Below, piece after piece: positions 11,392 to 22,815 of a stretch of DNA of 64,000 nt. The notes below the pieces were generated by a model. The model was given only the letters and a program-made list of their open reading frames with translations. It searched no databases and was not told where the DNA came from. This DNA comes from Charina bottae. Its lineage: Eukaryota > Chordata > Lepidosauria > Squamata > Charinaidae. The stretch lies in the NCBI GenBank assembly GCA_023362775.1, contig JALMGJ010000005.1:85880921-85944920 (forward strand), read 5' to 3'. The position numbers were made by a program, and so were the translations under genes. How positions within the stretch are numbered: the first letter of the stretch is position 1; each line of letters opens with the position of its first letter.

Positions 11392-11399
11392 ATATATGA

Positions 11400-12536
11400 G
11401 ATTCTGAAGGTTGAAGGTGAAGAAAACACTTTAAAGAGGAAAAATTAAGGTAAAAACCAGCTTCTTCACATTCATCTTTCCTCTGCTATACTTGATCATG
11501 CTTAAGAAACACAGAGGAAAAAGAAAAGTCCACAGGATTTGGTGCAATGCTTAGTTTTAATCTTCAAAGTTTGAAACTTTGGTCATTGCCAGTCTCTTAA
11601 AATACCTGCTCTTTGCACATTATTTTCCAGATAGCAAGTAATTATGAATTAATTGTAGGTTCCATCTTTGATTTAATAGTAAATATTAAAATACAGAACT
11701 TCAGACTGAAACTGTGTGGTTCAAGAGTGCTTCCTTTATATGCTTTCATCCAATCTTCTCTACAGGTCAGAATGAAATCAGCAGTAGTTTAAATAGTATG
11801 TAATGCCCAGCAAAAAAGCAAGCTTGGTTTTTACTTATCCCCCCCCCCCCGCTTTTGAATTTAAAATCAAGCAGAGGCAAGGCAGTGGGACAATCTAGCT
11901 CCTTGTAAGATCAGAGGAAGCATCACAGCCAAGAAATGATTGGCAGTTGAATGCTGAGTCCAAAGCCAGGGGAGAGCCAGGGCATTGGAACAGAGTCCAA
12001 GTCCTAAGGTGGATTCCAGGATCATTCCGAGGGACGAGAGAAATCCACTTCACTAGGAAGGATCCAAGACCAATAAGCAAATGTTATCCCAAACCAGCTG
12101 CTAGGAACTGAGGACTCATGGAATCAAAGTTCCTACAACCCTAGCCAACTCCAACTATTAGTGATTAGGTCATTTAGATGTTCTTCTCTGAGAGTTGGTC
12201 AACTACTTCTGAATGAGGTTTCCTCATAAGACCTATGTTCTCGTCACACACTTGGTCTGAACTCTTAAATGCCTGTTCTCTCCTTGGGGATTGGCAGAGC
12301 TCTGGTCTCTCATTCTGAGTCAGACAAGGGGCCCTCTGCCTTGTGGCGATTCAGGTCTTGGCCGATGTCTCCAGAGCTTCCCTTTTATTTCAGGGTGGTA
12401 CTGAGCTGGCTCCTTCAGACTAATTTCCAGACCATAACTCTCCTGATGAGACATGACATAGAGTCATATCCAATCAGGGACTACAGTGGAAAGTGTATCT
12501 GATCTGATCGAGTGGCTTTGCTTTTGTAAATATTAA
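11400..12536. other. No gene or element identified
   Basis: Contains a C-run at 11841-11850. 11890-12480 has a different, less AT-rich composition and might be an old LTR or repeat body, but I found no ends or motifs to support that. Confidence 0.35.
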
Positions 12537-12550
12537 CATATTTCCACTAC

Positions 12551-12719
12551 GTATAGTCGAAGGCTTTCACAGCTGGAATCCGATGGTTGTTGTGGGTTTT
12601 CTGGGCTGTGTGGCTGTGGATGCCATCCACAGCATGGATGCCAGCCACAGCTACTGGCGAAACGTTAGGAACCAAAACTGCCAGAACATGGCCACACAGC
12701 CTGGAAAACCCACAACAAC
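12551..12719. mobile_element. Fold-back element with 14-bp target duplication
   Basis: The element starts GTATAGTCGAAGGCTTTCAC. Its arms 12585-12615 and 12690-12720 are inverted repeats (GGTTGTTGTGGGTTTT core, two mismatches in 31). An inner stem CTGTGGATGCCATCCACAG lies at 12614-12632. CATATTTCCACTAC is present at 12537-12550 and again at 12720-12733. The GAAACGT plus fold-back layout resembles terminal parts of Penelope-like elements, but the long duplication and small size leave the class open. Confidence 0.65.
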
Positions 12720-12733
12720 CATATTTCCACTAC

Positions 12734-13197
12734 CTTTCTTTTCCAAACTGCTGACTATGAAACCTGAAGTTCACTTATTTCTTTGTTGTAACCAAAGCCC
12801 GATGTGATCTTTCCAAAGTGACAGAAAAATCATTTTGAAGCATTTTGTTTAAATACAAATACTGTATGATATTTCTGATTTCAAATTGATATTTGAAGTT
12901 TTTCTGTGCAGGGAAATCTGAAGATGCCTTATCTGTCCTCTCTTTTCTCTTGCAGTTCAAATTTGGCTGCAGTATTAACAGTTATAAAATGTTCAGTTAT
13001 TCAAGGTAATATGAACAACTGTGAGCGTGATACAAGTTACTAAAGTCTTTGCAGGAAAATTAGACATATAGAAAGAACTATGCTTCTTCTGAGTGATTAA
13101 GTTAGGGATAGAAATGATACAGTTATTATTGAGTAATTGACAATCCTTCTTGAAATGTAATATTATCAGTACAGCCAAGTGTGTGTGTGCTGAACTG
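12734..13197. other. No gene or repeat recognised
   Basis: AT-rich unique-looking sequence. Confidence 0.4.
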
Positions 13198-13500
13198 AGT
13201 TTATTTATTTATTTATCTATCACATTTCTTCACCGCCCATCTCGTACAAACGACTCTGGGCGGTTTACAAGCGTATTAAAACAATAAAAGAATTAAATAT
13301 CACTAAAAGAGATACATTATAAAAATATAAATATACAAATATACAAACAACTCTAGAGTATAAAATATAAGATATAAAATCCAAGCTGGTCAGACTACAG
13401 TCTTGATAAAATTTCTCTGGGCCACATCAAGGTGCCAATCAACAATTAAATTGTGTCTTTGGCCAATCAACAATCAATTTTAATTTTCAACTTGTTTGGC
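13198..13500 (-). mobile_element. L2/CR1-type LINE 3' end
   Basis: Minus-strand tail (plus: TTTATTTATTTATTTATC, then CACCGCCCATCTCGTACAAA and GACTCTGGGCGGTTTACAA). The AT-rich sequence to 13500 fits the 3' UTR or body of the same copy; its 5' limit is uncertain. Confidence 0.65.
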
Positions 13501-16257
13501 TTATTTATTTATTTGATTCGTTATACTACAGATAGTTAACATTATTTTTGGAGGCACTTATAAAATATAATGCCATTAAAGAAAAATAGGATTACGTTTA
13601 TGAGACTATTCTGAAAGAAGGAACACTTTGTCCAGTTGAATCTAGGTATAGAGGCACGGGCATTTTTAGTAATGGGCAGAAAGCTTTGCAAGCCCCCACT
13701 TGTTTGATTAGTCAGTATTAAATCAAGAGAAAAAATATTGTAATAGTTAAGAGCTTTTCAATGGTGGTCATTATGAGCAACACTCCCAATAATGTTTGGG
13801 AAAATTAAATTTTCTCCATGAAATATCATTTGAGAAAAGAAAGACATTTGGGAGAATAAACACGAGCTGCATCTGGGATGTAGACAAAATACGAAAAAGA
13901 GCCTAGTTCAAAGAGCAAAAGAAGAAAAAAGAACAACCACCTTGCAAGGATAATTACTACAGAAGGCCTATATTATATTTTTAAATAAGAATAGCATACT
14001 TTTTTGGCGTTAGTATAGATAACTCTTTGAGAAATTTTGCAATCCAGACGTGGTCCTTAACATCGCCAAATCTGAATAACTGCAGCGTATGATTTAGGTG
14101 AGATACAGAGTGCTGTCTTGAGAAATGAAAGGAGTCTAATTAAAAGGAAGATAGCCACAAACGTTCCCTGGGCTGGGAACCTCCATTTCAAACATTTTTG
14201 AAATGTTCATGAAGAAGCCTTTCAGTAAATATCAGTAGGAATGAAAAATGTATAACGAGTCAATTAGGTGATTTGTTTGCAGGATCCCAAGCAGAAATGT
14301 ACCTTCAAGAGAACAGGCAGAAAAGAGGTTTGGAAACTTCCTTAATTTTTTATTCAATTTTAAATATTTATGCAAATACAGATGGATGTTTTTCAGAGGC
14401 AATCTTTGATGTTTGGATTGCCCTGCAGTTTGACCTTGTGCTATTCAAAATGTCTCATAAAAACTTCAGAGCACCATTTTCTGGATGCAGAAAGTATAAA
14501 GTTTCCTCTCGAGTGAAGTATAATTGCCAATATCAGGCTAGAAGAAAAGAGATCTACCATTTTTTATACAGTGTACATAGACTGCCTGATAATCAAAGTT
14601 CCCCAGTTGGTTTATAGCAAATAAAAAAATAAATACCATAAGAAGAAATAAAATTTTATATGAAGTCTGAAAGAAAATAAAACCTTCAATAGCTAAAACA
14701 ATAAATAGGTGCACTGAAAGATATTTTAAATATATATATTAATTTCCAGATTGGAGGATCTGGGAAAATAATAAAAAAAGTTGTGGGTACAAGAAATCCA
14801 TAATATAATTTATATGTCTCTAATTCTCAAATACTGCCCCTTATTGAGAAGGGCTTCAGAATTGTTTCCTCAAAGTATTCCAAATACTTTGAATTGCAAG
14901 AGAAATTCTACAGGGCTCTTCTTAATGAAACTTTGCTCACGTTTGTTGCAGGTTTTGTTTTTCAGCTGAGTGATAGGACTACTAATCTCTTCTAAAGTAG
15001 GATCCCTGACCAGGTTTTACAGGATTTCTCACGACTTAATAATGCCAAGCAGTCTCTTCTGGACAGACACAGTAGATGCATGCTTCAGAAAACATCAGGC
15101 CGTGTTGACTCCTCCTGACTGTTGTGTTGTACTCCTGGGAAACGAGAGACCTAAACCATTTTGGAAATAGCATAACCAGTGATTGAGTTTAGTGGCATTG
15201 GGTAGCTCCTGAGGCCCAGAAAATCTCAGTGCTTGCTGTGCAGTGAGTCAGATTGAAGCTTTGTTTGTAAGGAAGCTCCAGGTCAAGAGTGACCTCTTTG
15301 TGGACACTCTAGAGTCCCCAGAATATGCACTGTATTCAGGAAGGACCCAACAAGTTGGGTTGTCTGTCTCTCATCCCTTATTAGTGTGCATTCCCAAATT
15401 CTCTGGATAACGTGGAGGATTGTGGGAGGCTCCTTATGCAGTACACTTGCTTCTCCCTCTCATGGCTTCACTTTGAAGAACATTTTTTATCGGTGGGGGT
15501 GTTTTCACAGTTGATTTCCTTCTTCCTGCCTCTATGTCTAAATATTTGATCAGGCGTGAGTATGGATGTGTCATTTGTGCAGTGACAATTGCACAAACTG
15601 CTGCTGGATTTTTCTGTCGGCATGATCCCTTGGAGTAATTTGCAAATCCACAGGATTTATTTCAATTAAATGTCCTCAAGTGTGAGAACAACTCCAGGTG
15701 GTATTATCACAGATGCATGAACCAGCATCAGAATAACTCTAGGGGTATGTTTTTGTTTGGCTTTGTTTGAAAAGGTTTCAAGGTATTTGCAACAGAAAAT
15801 TCTGTACAATAGAATTCAGGATATATTTCAATAAGTTTGATTCTTACTCCAGGGTCCCTGACATGTGGGTAACGTTCTTGGGGCTACATGTCAGAGGTGG
15901 CTAAGACCAAAGCTATATACATGGAGCCTTTGACTCACATCCATCCATCTATCTACACATGAACACACACCATTCATACAAACTCATTCATACCAATTTC
16001 AATAGTTCATATAAATCCATTTCTCTGCTCCTGCATCTGAGGAGGGAAGATGGGTCTTTGGAAACACGTACTGGGCCAGATGAAGGACACAGAGATTCTT
16101 CGCTCTTGCTTTAAAAGTGATAGTCATAATTGCTTATCCTGTCTTCTTAAGGGAACATTTTTCTTTCTCTACTGGTTTCATTCCTCATTTAAGTAGTTCA
16201 AACCCTAGGGTGTAATGAACCCAAGCATTGTTCATTATCTAGGTTCCACTTGGAATA
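13501..16257. other. Long stretch without recognised genes or elements
   Basis: AT-rich unique-looking DNA. The 114-codon plus frame at 14273-14617 has no domain or repeat similarity. A degenerate CATC/CATT stretch is at 15940-16020. Confidence 0.4.
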
Positions 16258-16350
16258 CACAGGTGTTATTGTGGTTAAGAGGTTGGTCTGGGATCAGGGA
16301 ACCTATCCTTCAGGGTGGTTTTGTGAAGATAAAGCTAGGGAGATTGTCAC
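16258..16350 (+). mobile_element. tRNA-head SINE fragment with internal deletion
   Basis: TTGTGGTTAAGAGGTTGGTC and TGGGATCAGGGA match the head of a common squamate tRNA-type SINE. CAGGGTGGTTTTGTGAAGATAAAG matches its later CAGGGTTGTTGTGAGGATAAA module in 17-base pieces, with the B-box part missing between them. Confidence 0.45.
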
Positions 16351-18224
16351 ACAGGCTCTGTGAGAAAAGGCAGATTATACATGCAGTTGTTGATGATAAC
16401 GAAGATAATAATTATTTCCAATACTAATAAGGATATAGGGTAACTACCATTAACTCCAGGTTAACTCCTGGTAAATACAATTCATTTGCGGCAATTGTTT
16501 TTCAGCTCAGATGAAAAATGCTATGGAAATTGATTGGTTGTATACTTGGGTGCCAGTAAAATGAATCAAAGATCAGTGGGATAGAATTGCCAGAGACTGT
16601 TGTGATCCCGTTGGCATGAAAGGATGGTTGTATGTCTACAGAAGCAGAAATAAGGGCTGTGTTGGTGTGCTGAAGTCATGGGAGCCCATTTTCGGAGACA
16701 CTTCCCTTGATTAGCAGATGCCTGAGATGGACAGGACGATGGATGATGCCACCATGCCCTGCTTGTGAACTTCCCTGGGGCACAGGGCAGGCCACTGCTG
16801 GCAGACCGAATGCTGAGCTGGATGAATCACTGCCCTGACCTGCCATGGCAGCGCTTACATTCTTACCCTATTGTCTGGAATGACAGGGAAATCGATCAAC
16901 CTGGGGCATTGTTTCCAGCAGCTCATTTTGGGCTAATTTATTATTTTCCTTTTTCCCAAACCAGCTTTTACTTACCAAATGTTAACTCTTTTAGCTTGAT
17001 TGCTAACTCTGGGGCATCAAACCCATTTTTACCCCCCCCCCCTGTGAGTGCGGTATGTGATTATCCAACTCATACTACTCAGGGAAAAAATAAAGAGGTT
17101 TTGTTTTAATAAGCAGTTTGCAGTTTGGCACACAATGCTGAGGAAAGCAACATTATCTCTAGCAGTAAACTCTGGACTCATTGCAAAGCTTGACAAGAAA
17201 ATGATTGAGTCTGTTTGTTATACCTTTGTGAAGCTGCCACGGCTGCTGATGGAAATGTTGCTGTTTATTCAGCAATGCAATAACACTTTCTGTAATTTAT
17301 GGATGCACATTCCCCAGATTACTAAAGGTAATATTGTTGACTAAAGGAAAGTATACGAATGGATAGTTTCAGTTGTTCCTGTCCTTATAAAAGTGATTGA
17401 CTGTTCCTTTTGCCAAGGGAAGAATTTGCACAGGCTTTTCTCTCTTAACAATTACAGATTTCCCTTCCTCTGACAGTTACAAATAACACTGATAGTTGCT
17501 AGCCACAAAAATTTGACTTGCACAAGTCCAAAAACAGGAACCCAGAATTTGGCCTCCTTGTGCTTTATTTTGCATAAAGCCAATTGGTTTTTAATGGACT
17601 CACCTAATACAGGGAGGAGGGAGTGATATCTTGCATATACGTCTATGAGATAGTTAAGGGTTGAGTAAGCAGCTCCTTCTGTTGAGAAATTCAATCTTTA
17701 TGGTTCCATTTTGTCTTCTGGAGTGCAGTGCAGCTTCTATATTTTTTACCTTGAAAGAACCCTTTCCACTTTGATTCATCAGCAAGATGTCCTAAATGGC
17801 CGCCATGGTGTTTTAGCACACTTTGAAGTATATTTGGGAGCATGTATTTGATTTTGGAGACAGGCACTAAGAGGCACATGATCCATTTTAAGCAGAACAC
17901 TGATACACATAAGTTTTGGGAATTGAGTTTCATTTGTCAGAAAGATTAGTCACCAGTGCCCTAGGACTTAGAGAATGGGGATATTTATTTACAGGCTTGA
18001 AAAACAGACCAGGAGTGGCTACACGCAGACAACTGATACCTGGGGTTATGCTTTGGTTTTCTACATTTGGTGGAGACATATTTCTGCCAACATATTTATA
18101 AAATATAGTATGCAGATAAGGTATATGTGTATATCTTGTCCTGAGAATGGTGCAGGTTCATGAATTGCAAGTGGTTTTCCTTGATTTTATGGCATCTGCA
18201 GAAGGAATATGTTATAACTAAAAC
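16351..18224. other. Unique DNA; possible conserved block at 17105-17345
   Basis: 17105-17345 is repeat-free with dense short AT motifs (GCAATGCAATAACACTTTCT, CAGATTACTAAAGGTAATAT), which could be regulatory. A C-run is at 17032-17042. Frames on both strands up to 114 codons lack motifs. Confidence 0.3.
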
Positions 18225-18480
18225 ATGGCTACTTTAGAAGAGGTTGTTGCTGTGGAGTCCTTGGTGCTCTCGGAGCCTTGTTGTTTTCTTGGAGATGTTT
18301 CATTGCCAGGCTAGGCAACCTCTTCAGTGTGAAAAGGGAGTGGGACTTGCTCTCTGTTTATATACCCTGGCTTGTCCTGCTTGTGTTGGTGGAGGTGTTG
18401 TTCTCTCCTTAGTAGTTCCTTGATTGGGCTGTTGTTTGCTACTTGGTTGATTGACTGAGTTAATAGTTCCTTGATTAGTT
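18225..18480. mobile_element. Fold-back repeat fragment
   Basis: AGAGGTTGTTGC near 18240 is inverted as GGCAACCTCT near 18315, enclosing GAGATGTTTCATTGCCAGGC. The following CTCTGTTTATATACCCTGGC module recurs across reptile genomes as part of a dispersed repeat. The layout resembles the fold-back at 12.55 kb, possibly a Penelope-like terminus; boundaries are unclear. Confidence 0.4.
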
Positions 18481-18486
18481 CCTTGA

Positions 18487-18640
18487 GTTTATTTTATTTT
18501 ATTTATTTATTTTTCAATTTCTATTACCGCACCATCTCCCCTGAAGGGGACTCTGGGCAGTTTACAAAATATAACAGTTAAAATAAATATAATTTATAAA
18601 TATAAATAAATATAAAACCATACAAATCTACAATCGTCAA
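18487..18640 (-). mobile_element. L2/CR1-type LINE 3' tail
   Basis: Minus-strand tail (plus: TTTATTTATTTATTT, CACCATCTCCCC, GGGGACTCTGGGCAGTTTAC) with an AT-rich remainder. It is 5'-truncated and lies inside or beside the fold-back repeat. Confidence 0.65.
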
Positions 18641-19577
18641 GTTTCTTGTTGTTCCTTGAGTCTCTTGAGGTTGTTGCATTAATTTGTTTTTTCCTATTGT
18701 AAGTATTTACTCAACAAAGGGTAAAATGTAGTAAATTAAAGAAAGAATTCCTTTAACTCTCCATGTTCCATTCAGTTAAGTTTACTTTTGTAGAATGGGT
18801 GGTGTGGTTTGTAACCCCTTTGGTGATTCCTTTTCTTCTTTTACTGTTTGTACTATCATGGGTTTTAATTATTTTTCTGAATTTTTATTTTGTGATTGGA
18901 GCATATTTCTGGCTGTCCTGGGAAGATTTGGCTTTGAAGGAAATAAATGCCTTAAAGATATGGGTGTGAAAGCATTGAACAGGTCCTGTTTTAGAACAGT
19001 GGACTATATCATAGGAAGTTCGCTTAACTAAATCTGAGTATTGGTCCACGTAGCCCAGCCGTATTTAAACTTGCCAAGAGTATGGCCCTTTCTAGCACTG
19101 GTAACTGAAAACATCTCTCTGGAGATGCCTGGACCTGAACCTGGGATCTGTTGCACTGCCTTTTTCACCATTGAGAAAAGGTTGAAAGTGTTCTGAACCA
19201 GCTTTCAGCAACCAGAAGTTGTAGATCTGTGACTGCAACCTTTTTTTTTGCTGGGATGAAGGGAATTGTAGCCTAACATATTGAGGGTGGGAAAGGATGG
19301 AGGGCTATCATAGTATTCACATACTTAGGAAGATTGGAAAGATGGATGATGGTGAAATGATATATCTAACTCCCATGGAACCCTATCATCCTTGCAGATG
19401 GACTGCAAAGATTGGAGTAGTAATCCAGAAACATCTGAAAGTCACAGGAATAAACAGGAATTCTCCCTGTTTTCCTCCTTTTCTTCCCTACCACCACTCA
19501 ATGTCCCATTCAGCCTGAAGCCCAACAGAAGGTCCATGGGCTTTGGCCTAGCTCTTAGGCAAGAATCCTCCCTCCTT
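18641..19577. other. No gene recognised; one MITE fragment
   Basis: 19247-19290 (GCTGGGATGAAGGGAATTGT) is a minus-oriented fragment of a common palindromic MITE type. The rest shows nothing I can name. Confidence 0.4.
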
Positions 19578-19592
19578 CCGTTTCTTTGTTGT

Positions 19593-22500
19593 TTATTCGT
19601 TCAGTCGTTTCCGACTCTTCGTGACTTCATGGACCAGTCCACGCCAGAGCCCTCTGTCGGCCGTCACCATCCCCAGCTCTCCAGTGGTTGAGTCCGTCAC
19701 CTCCAGAATACCATCCATCCATCTTGCCCTTGGTCAGCCCCTCTTCCTTTTGCCTTCCACTTTCCCTAGCATCAGCTTCTTCTCCAGGGTATCCTGTCTT
19801 CTCATTATGTGGCCAAAGTACTTCAGTTTTGCCTTTAATATCATTCCCTCAAGTGAGCAGTCTGGCTTTATTTCCTGGAGTATGGACTGGTTTGATCTTC
19901 TTGCAGTCCAAGGCACTCTCAGAATTTTCCTCCAACACCACAGTTCAAACGCATCTCTCTTCCTTCGCTCAGCCTTCCTTATGGTCCAGCTCTCGCAGCC
20001 ATAGGTTACTACAGGGAATACCATTGCTTTAACTATGTGGACCTTTGTTGTCAGTGTGATGTCTCTGCTCTTAACTATTTTATCAAGATTTGCCATTGCT
20101 CTCCTCCCAAGAAGTAGACGTCTTCTGATTTCCTGGCTGCAGTCAGCATCTGCAGTAATCTTTGCGCCTAGAAATACAAAGTCTGTCACTGCCTCCACTT
20201 TTTCTCCCTCTATTTGCCAGTCATCAATCAAGCTCGTTGCCATAATCTTGGTTTTTTTGAGGTTTAACTGCAACCCAGCTTTTGCACTTTCTTCTTTCAC
20301 CTTCGTCATAAGGCTCCTCAACTCCTCCTCACTTTCAGCCATCAAAGTGGTATCATCTGCATATCTGAGATTGTTAATGTTTCTTCCAGCGATTTTAACT
20401 CCAGCCTTGGATTCCTCAAGCCCAGCATGTCGCATGATGTGTTCTGCGTACAGGTTGAATAGGTAGGGTGAGAGTATACAGCCCTGCCGTACTCCTTTCC
20501 CAATCTTAAACCAGTCAGTTGTTCCGTGCTCTGTTCTTACCGTTGCTACTTGGTCGTTATACAGATTCCTCAGGAGGCAGACAAGATGACTTGGTATCCC
20601 CATACCACCAAGAACTTGCCACAATTTGTTATGATCCACACAGTCAAAGGCTTTAGAATAGTCAATAAAACAGAAATAGATGTTTTTCTGAAATTCCCTG
20701 GCTTTCTCCATTATCCAGCGGATATTGGCAATTTGGTCTCTAGTTCCTCTGCCTTTTCTAAACCCAGCTTGTACATCTGGCAATTCTCGCTCCATGAATT
20801 GCTGGAGTCTAGCTTGCAAGATCTTGAGCATTACCTTACTGGCATGTGAAATAAGTGCCACTGTTCGATAGTTTGAACATTCTTTAGTGCTTCCCTTTTT
20901 TGGTATGGGTATATAAGTTGATTTTTTCCAATCTGATGGCCATTCTTGTGTTTTCCAAATTTGCTGGCATATGGCATGCATCACCTTGACAGCATCATCT
21001 TGCAAGATTTTAAACAGTTCAGCTGGGATACCATTGTCTCCTGCTGCCTTGTTATTAGCAATGCTTCTTAAGGCCCATTCAACCTCACTCTTCAGGATGT
21101 CTGGCTCTAACTCACTGACCACACCGTCAAAGCTATCTCCAATATTATTATCCTTCCTATACAGATCTTCCGTATATTCTTGCCACCTTTTCTTGATCTC
21201 TTCTGCTTCTGTTAGGTCCTTACCATCTTTGTTTTTGATCATACCCATTTTTGCCTGGAATTTACCTCCGATGTTTCTAATTTTCTGGAAGAGGTCTCTT
21301 GTCCTTCCTATTCTATTGTCTTCTTCCACTTCCGCACATTGCTTGTTTAAAAATAATTCCTTATCTCTTCTGGCTAACCTCTGGAATTTTGCATTGAATT
21401 GGGCATATCTCCCCCTCTCACTGTTGCCTTTTGCTTTCCTTCTTTCTTGGGCTACTTCCAGTGTTTCAGCAGACAGCCATCTTGCCTTCTTGGTTTTCTT
21501 TTTCTTTGGGACGTTTTTCGTTGCCGCCTCCTGAACAATGTTGCGAACTTCTGTCCATAGTTCTTCTGGGACCCTATCTACTAAATCTAGTCCCTTAAAT
21601 CTATTCTTCACCTCCACTGCATATTCCTTAGGAATATTAGTGAGCTCATATCTAACTGATCTGTGGGTCTTCCCTATTCTCTTGAGTCTGATTCTAAATT
21701 TTGCAAAAAGAAGTTCGTGATCTGAACTACAGTCAGCTCCAGGTCTTGTTTTTACCGACTGTATAGATGTCCGCCACCTTTGGCTGCAAAGGATGTAGTC
21801 AGTCTGATTTCGGTGTCGACCATCTGGTGAAGTCCATGTATAAAGTCGTCTTTTAGGTTGTTGGAAGAGAGTGTTTGTTATGCACAGTGAGTTGTCTTGG
21901 CAAAATTCTATCAGCCTATGTCCTGCTTCATTTTGTTCTCCCAGACCATGCTTGCCTGTAATTCCAGGTGTCGTCTGACTACCCACCTTAGCATTCCAGT
22001 CTCCTGTAATGAAAATAACATCTCTTTTTGGTGTATTATCTAGTAGGTGCTGCAGATCCTCATAGAACTGATCTACTTCTGCTTCTTCAGCATCTGTGGT
22101 TGGGGCGTATATTTGGATCACTGTGATGTTAAATGGCTTACCCTGAATTCGAATTGAGATCATTCTATCGTTTTTTGGATTGTATCCAAGCACTGCTTTA
22201 GCCACTTTATTATTAATTATGAAGGCTACTCCATTTCTTCTGTGGTCCTCTTGTCCACAGTAGTAGATCTGGTGGTCATCTGATGTGAAGTGGCCCATCC
22301 CAGTCCATTTCAGTTCACTGACACCTAAAATGTCTATATTTAATCTTGACATCTCACCAATAACCACATCCAATTTGCCCTGGCTCATAGATCTTACATT
22401 CCAGGTTCCTATGGTGTGTTGATCTTTAGAACATCGGATTCGTCGTTCACCACCAGCACCGTCGGCCGCTAGCCGTCCTTTCGGCTTTGAGCTAGCTGCG

Positions 22501-22625
22501 TCATCACATCTGGGGCTAGTTGAACGTATCCTCTGTTCCTCCCCAGTAGCATTTTGACCATCTTCCGACCTGGGAGTCCCATCTTCCGATGGTATACCGA
22601 CATATCTTTGGTTGTACTGATCCAT
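19593..22625 (-). pseudogene. Bov-B ORF2: endonuclease-reverse transcriptase, one premature stop
   Basis: Codes for the enzyme that nicks target DNA and copies the element's RNA in place. The open part is 963 codons (22625 to a TGA at 19734-19736). An APE-type endonuclease lies at about residues 72-310, with TWNVRSM (74-80), E104 in SELKW, Y173 in IYAPT, GDWNAKVG (208-215), TDYILC (275-280) and SDHELL (301-306). A basic linker (about 372-400) follows. The reverse transcriptase is at about 560-800, with FIDYSKAFD (653-661), GVRQGCILSP (711-720) and YADDT (755-759). All catalytic residues I can check are present. The TGA falls where the 52-kb copy has an arginine codon, so it looks like a CGA-to-TGA CpG mutation. 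Forty-six further codons stay open to the natural TAA at 19593-19595. Whether loss of that conserved C-terminus inactivates the protein is unknown. Confidence 0.93.
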
Positions 22626-22663
22626 TTAGTTTTCATGGCAAGAATACTGGGGTGGGTTGCCAT
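22469..22663 (-). CDS. Possible Bov-B ORF1-like overlapping frame
   Basis: A 64-codon ATG-initiated frame begins 38 bases before the ORF2 start and overlaps it by 157 bases in another frame. Its opening MATHPSILAMKTKW derives from the conserved Bov-B leader. RTE elements commonly have a very short ORF1 overlapping ORF2, so position and size fit, but no domain is visible and the frame could be incidental. Confidence 0.3.
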   Translation of the reverse strand: MATHPSILAMKTKWISTTKDMSVYHRKMGLPGRKMVKMLLGRNRGYVQLAPDVMTQLAQSRKDG

Positions 22664-22815
22664 TACCTTCCCCAGGGATCGTATTTAGTCTGACCTCTCT
22701 GCCACGACCTTCCTGTCTTGGGTGTCCCTTCACGGTTTAGCTCATGGTTTCATTGAGGTGCTCAAGCTCCAGCACCACGACAAGGTAACGATCTCCTTTG
22801 CTGGAGCCGTTTCTT

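Larger units (their letters stand above)
19587..22806 (-). mobile_element. Full-length Bov-B (RTE clade) LINE
   Basis: The element spans about 3.22 kb, the normal Bov-B length, and runs from a 5' region of ~180 bp through ORF2 to a short 3' end containing AGTCGGAAACGACTGAACGA. The nine bases CCGTTTCTT occur exactly at both borders (19578-19586 and 22807-22815), a plausible TSD. The leader motif GGCAACCCACCCCAGTATTC is shared with ruminant Bov-B. Bov-B is well known for horizontal transfer between squamates and mammals. An almost intact ORF2 and full length imply a young copy. Confidence 0.95.

Noticed and set aside
11082..11448. Overlapping frames of 65-154 codons on both strands
   Set aside because: Same cause: CpG-rich MITE copy 1 with perfect TSDs inside the frames.
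20035..21720. Plus-strand frames up to 187 codons within 19.7-22.6 kb
   Set aside because: Antisense shadows of Bov-B ORF2.
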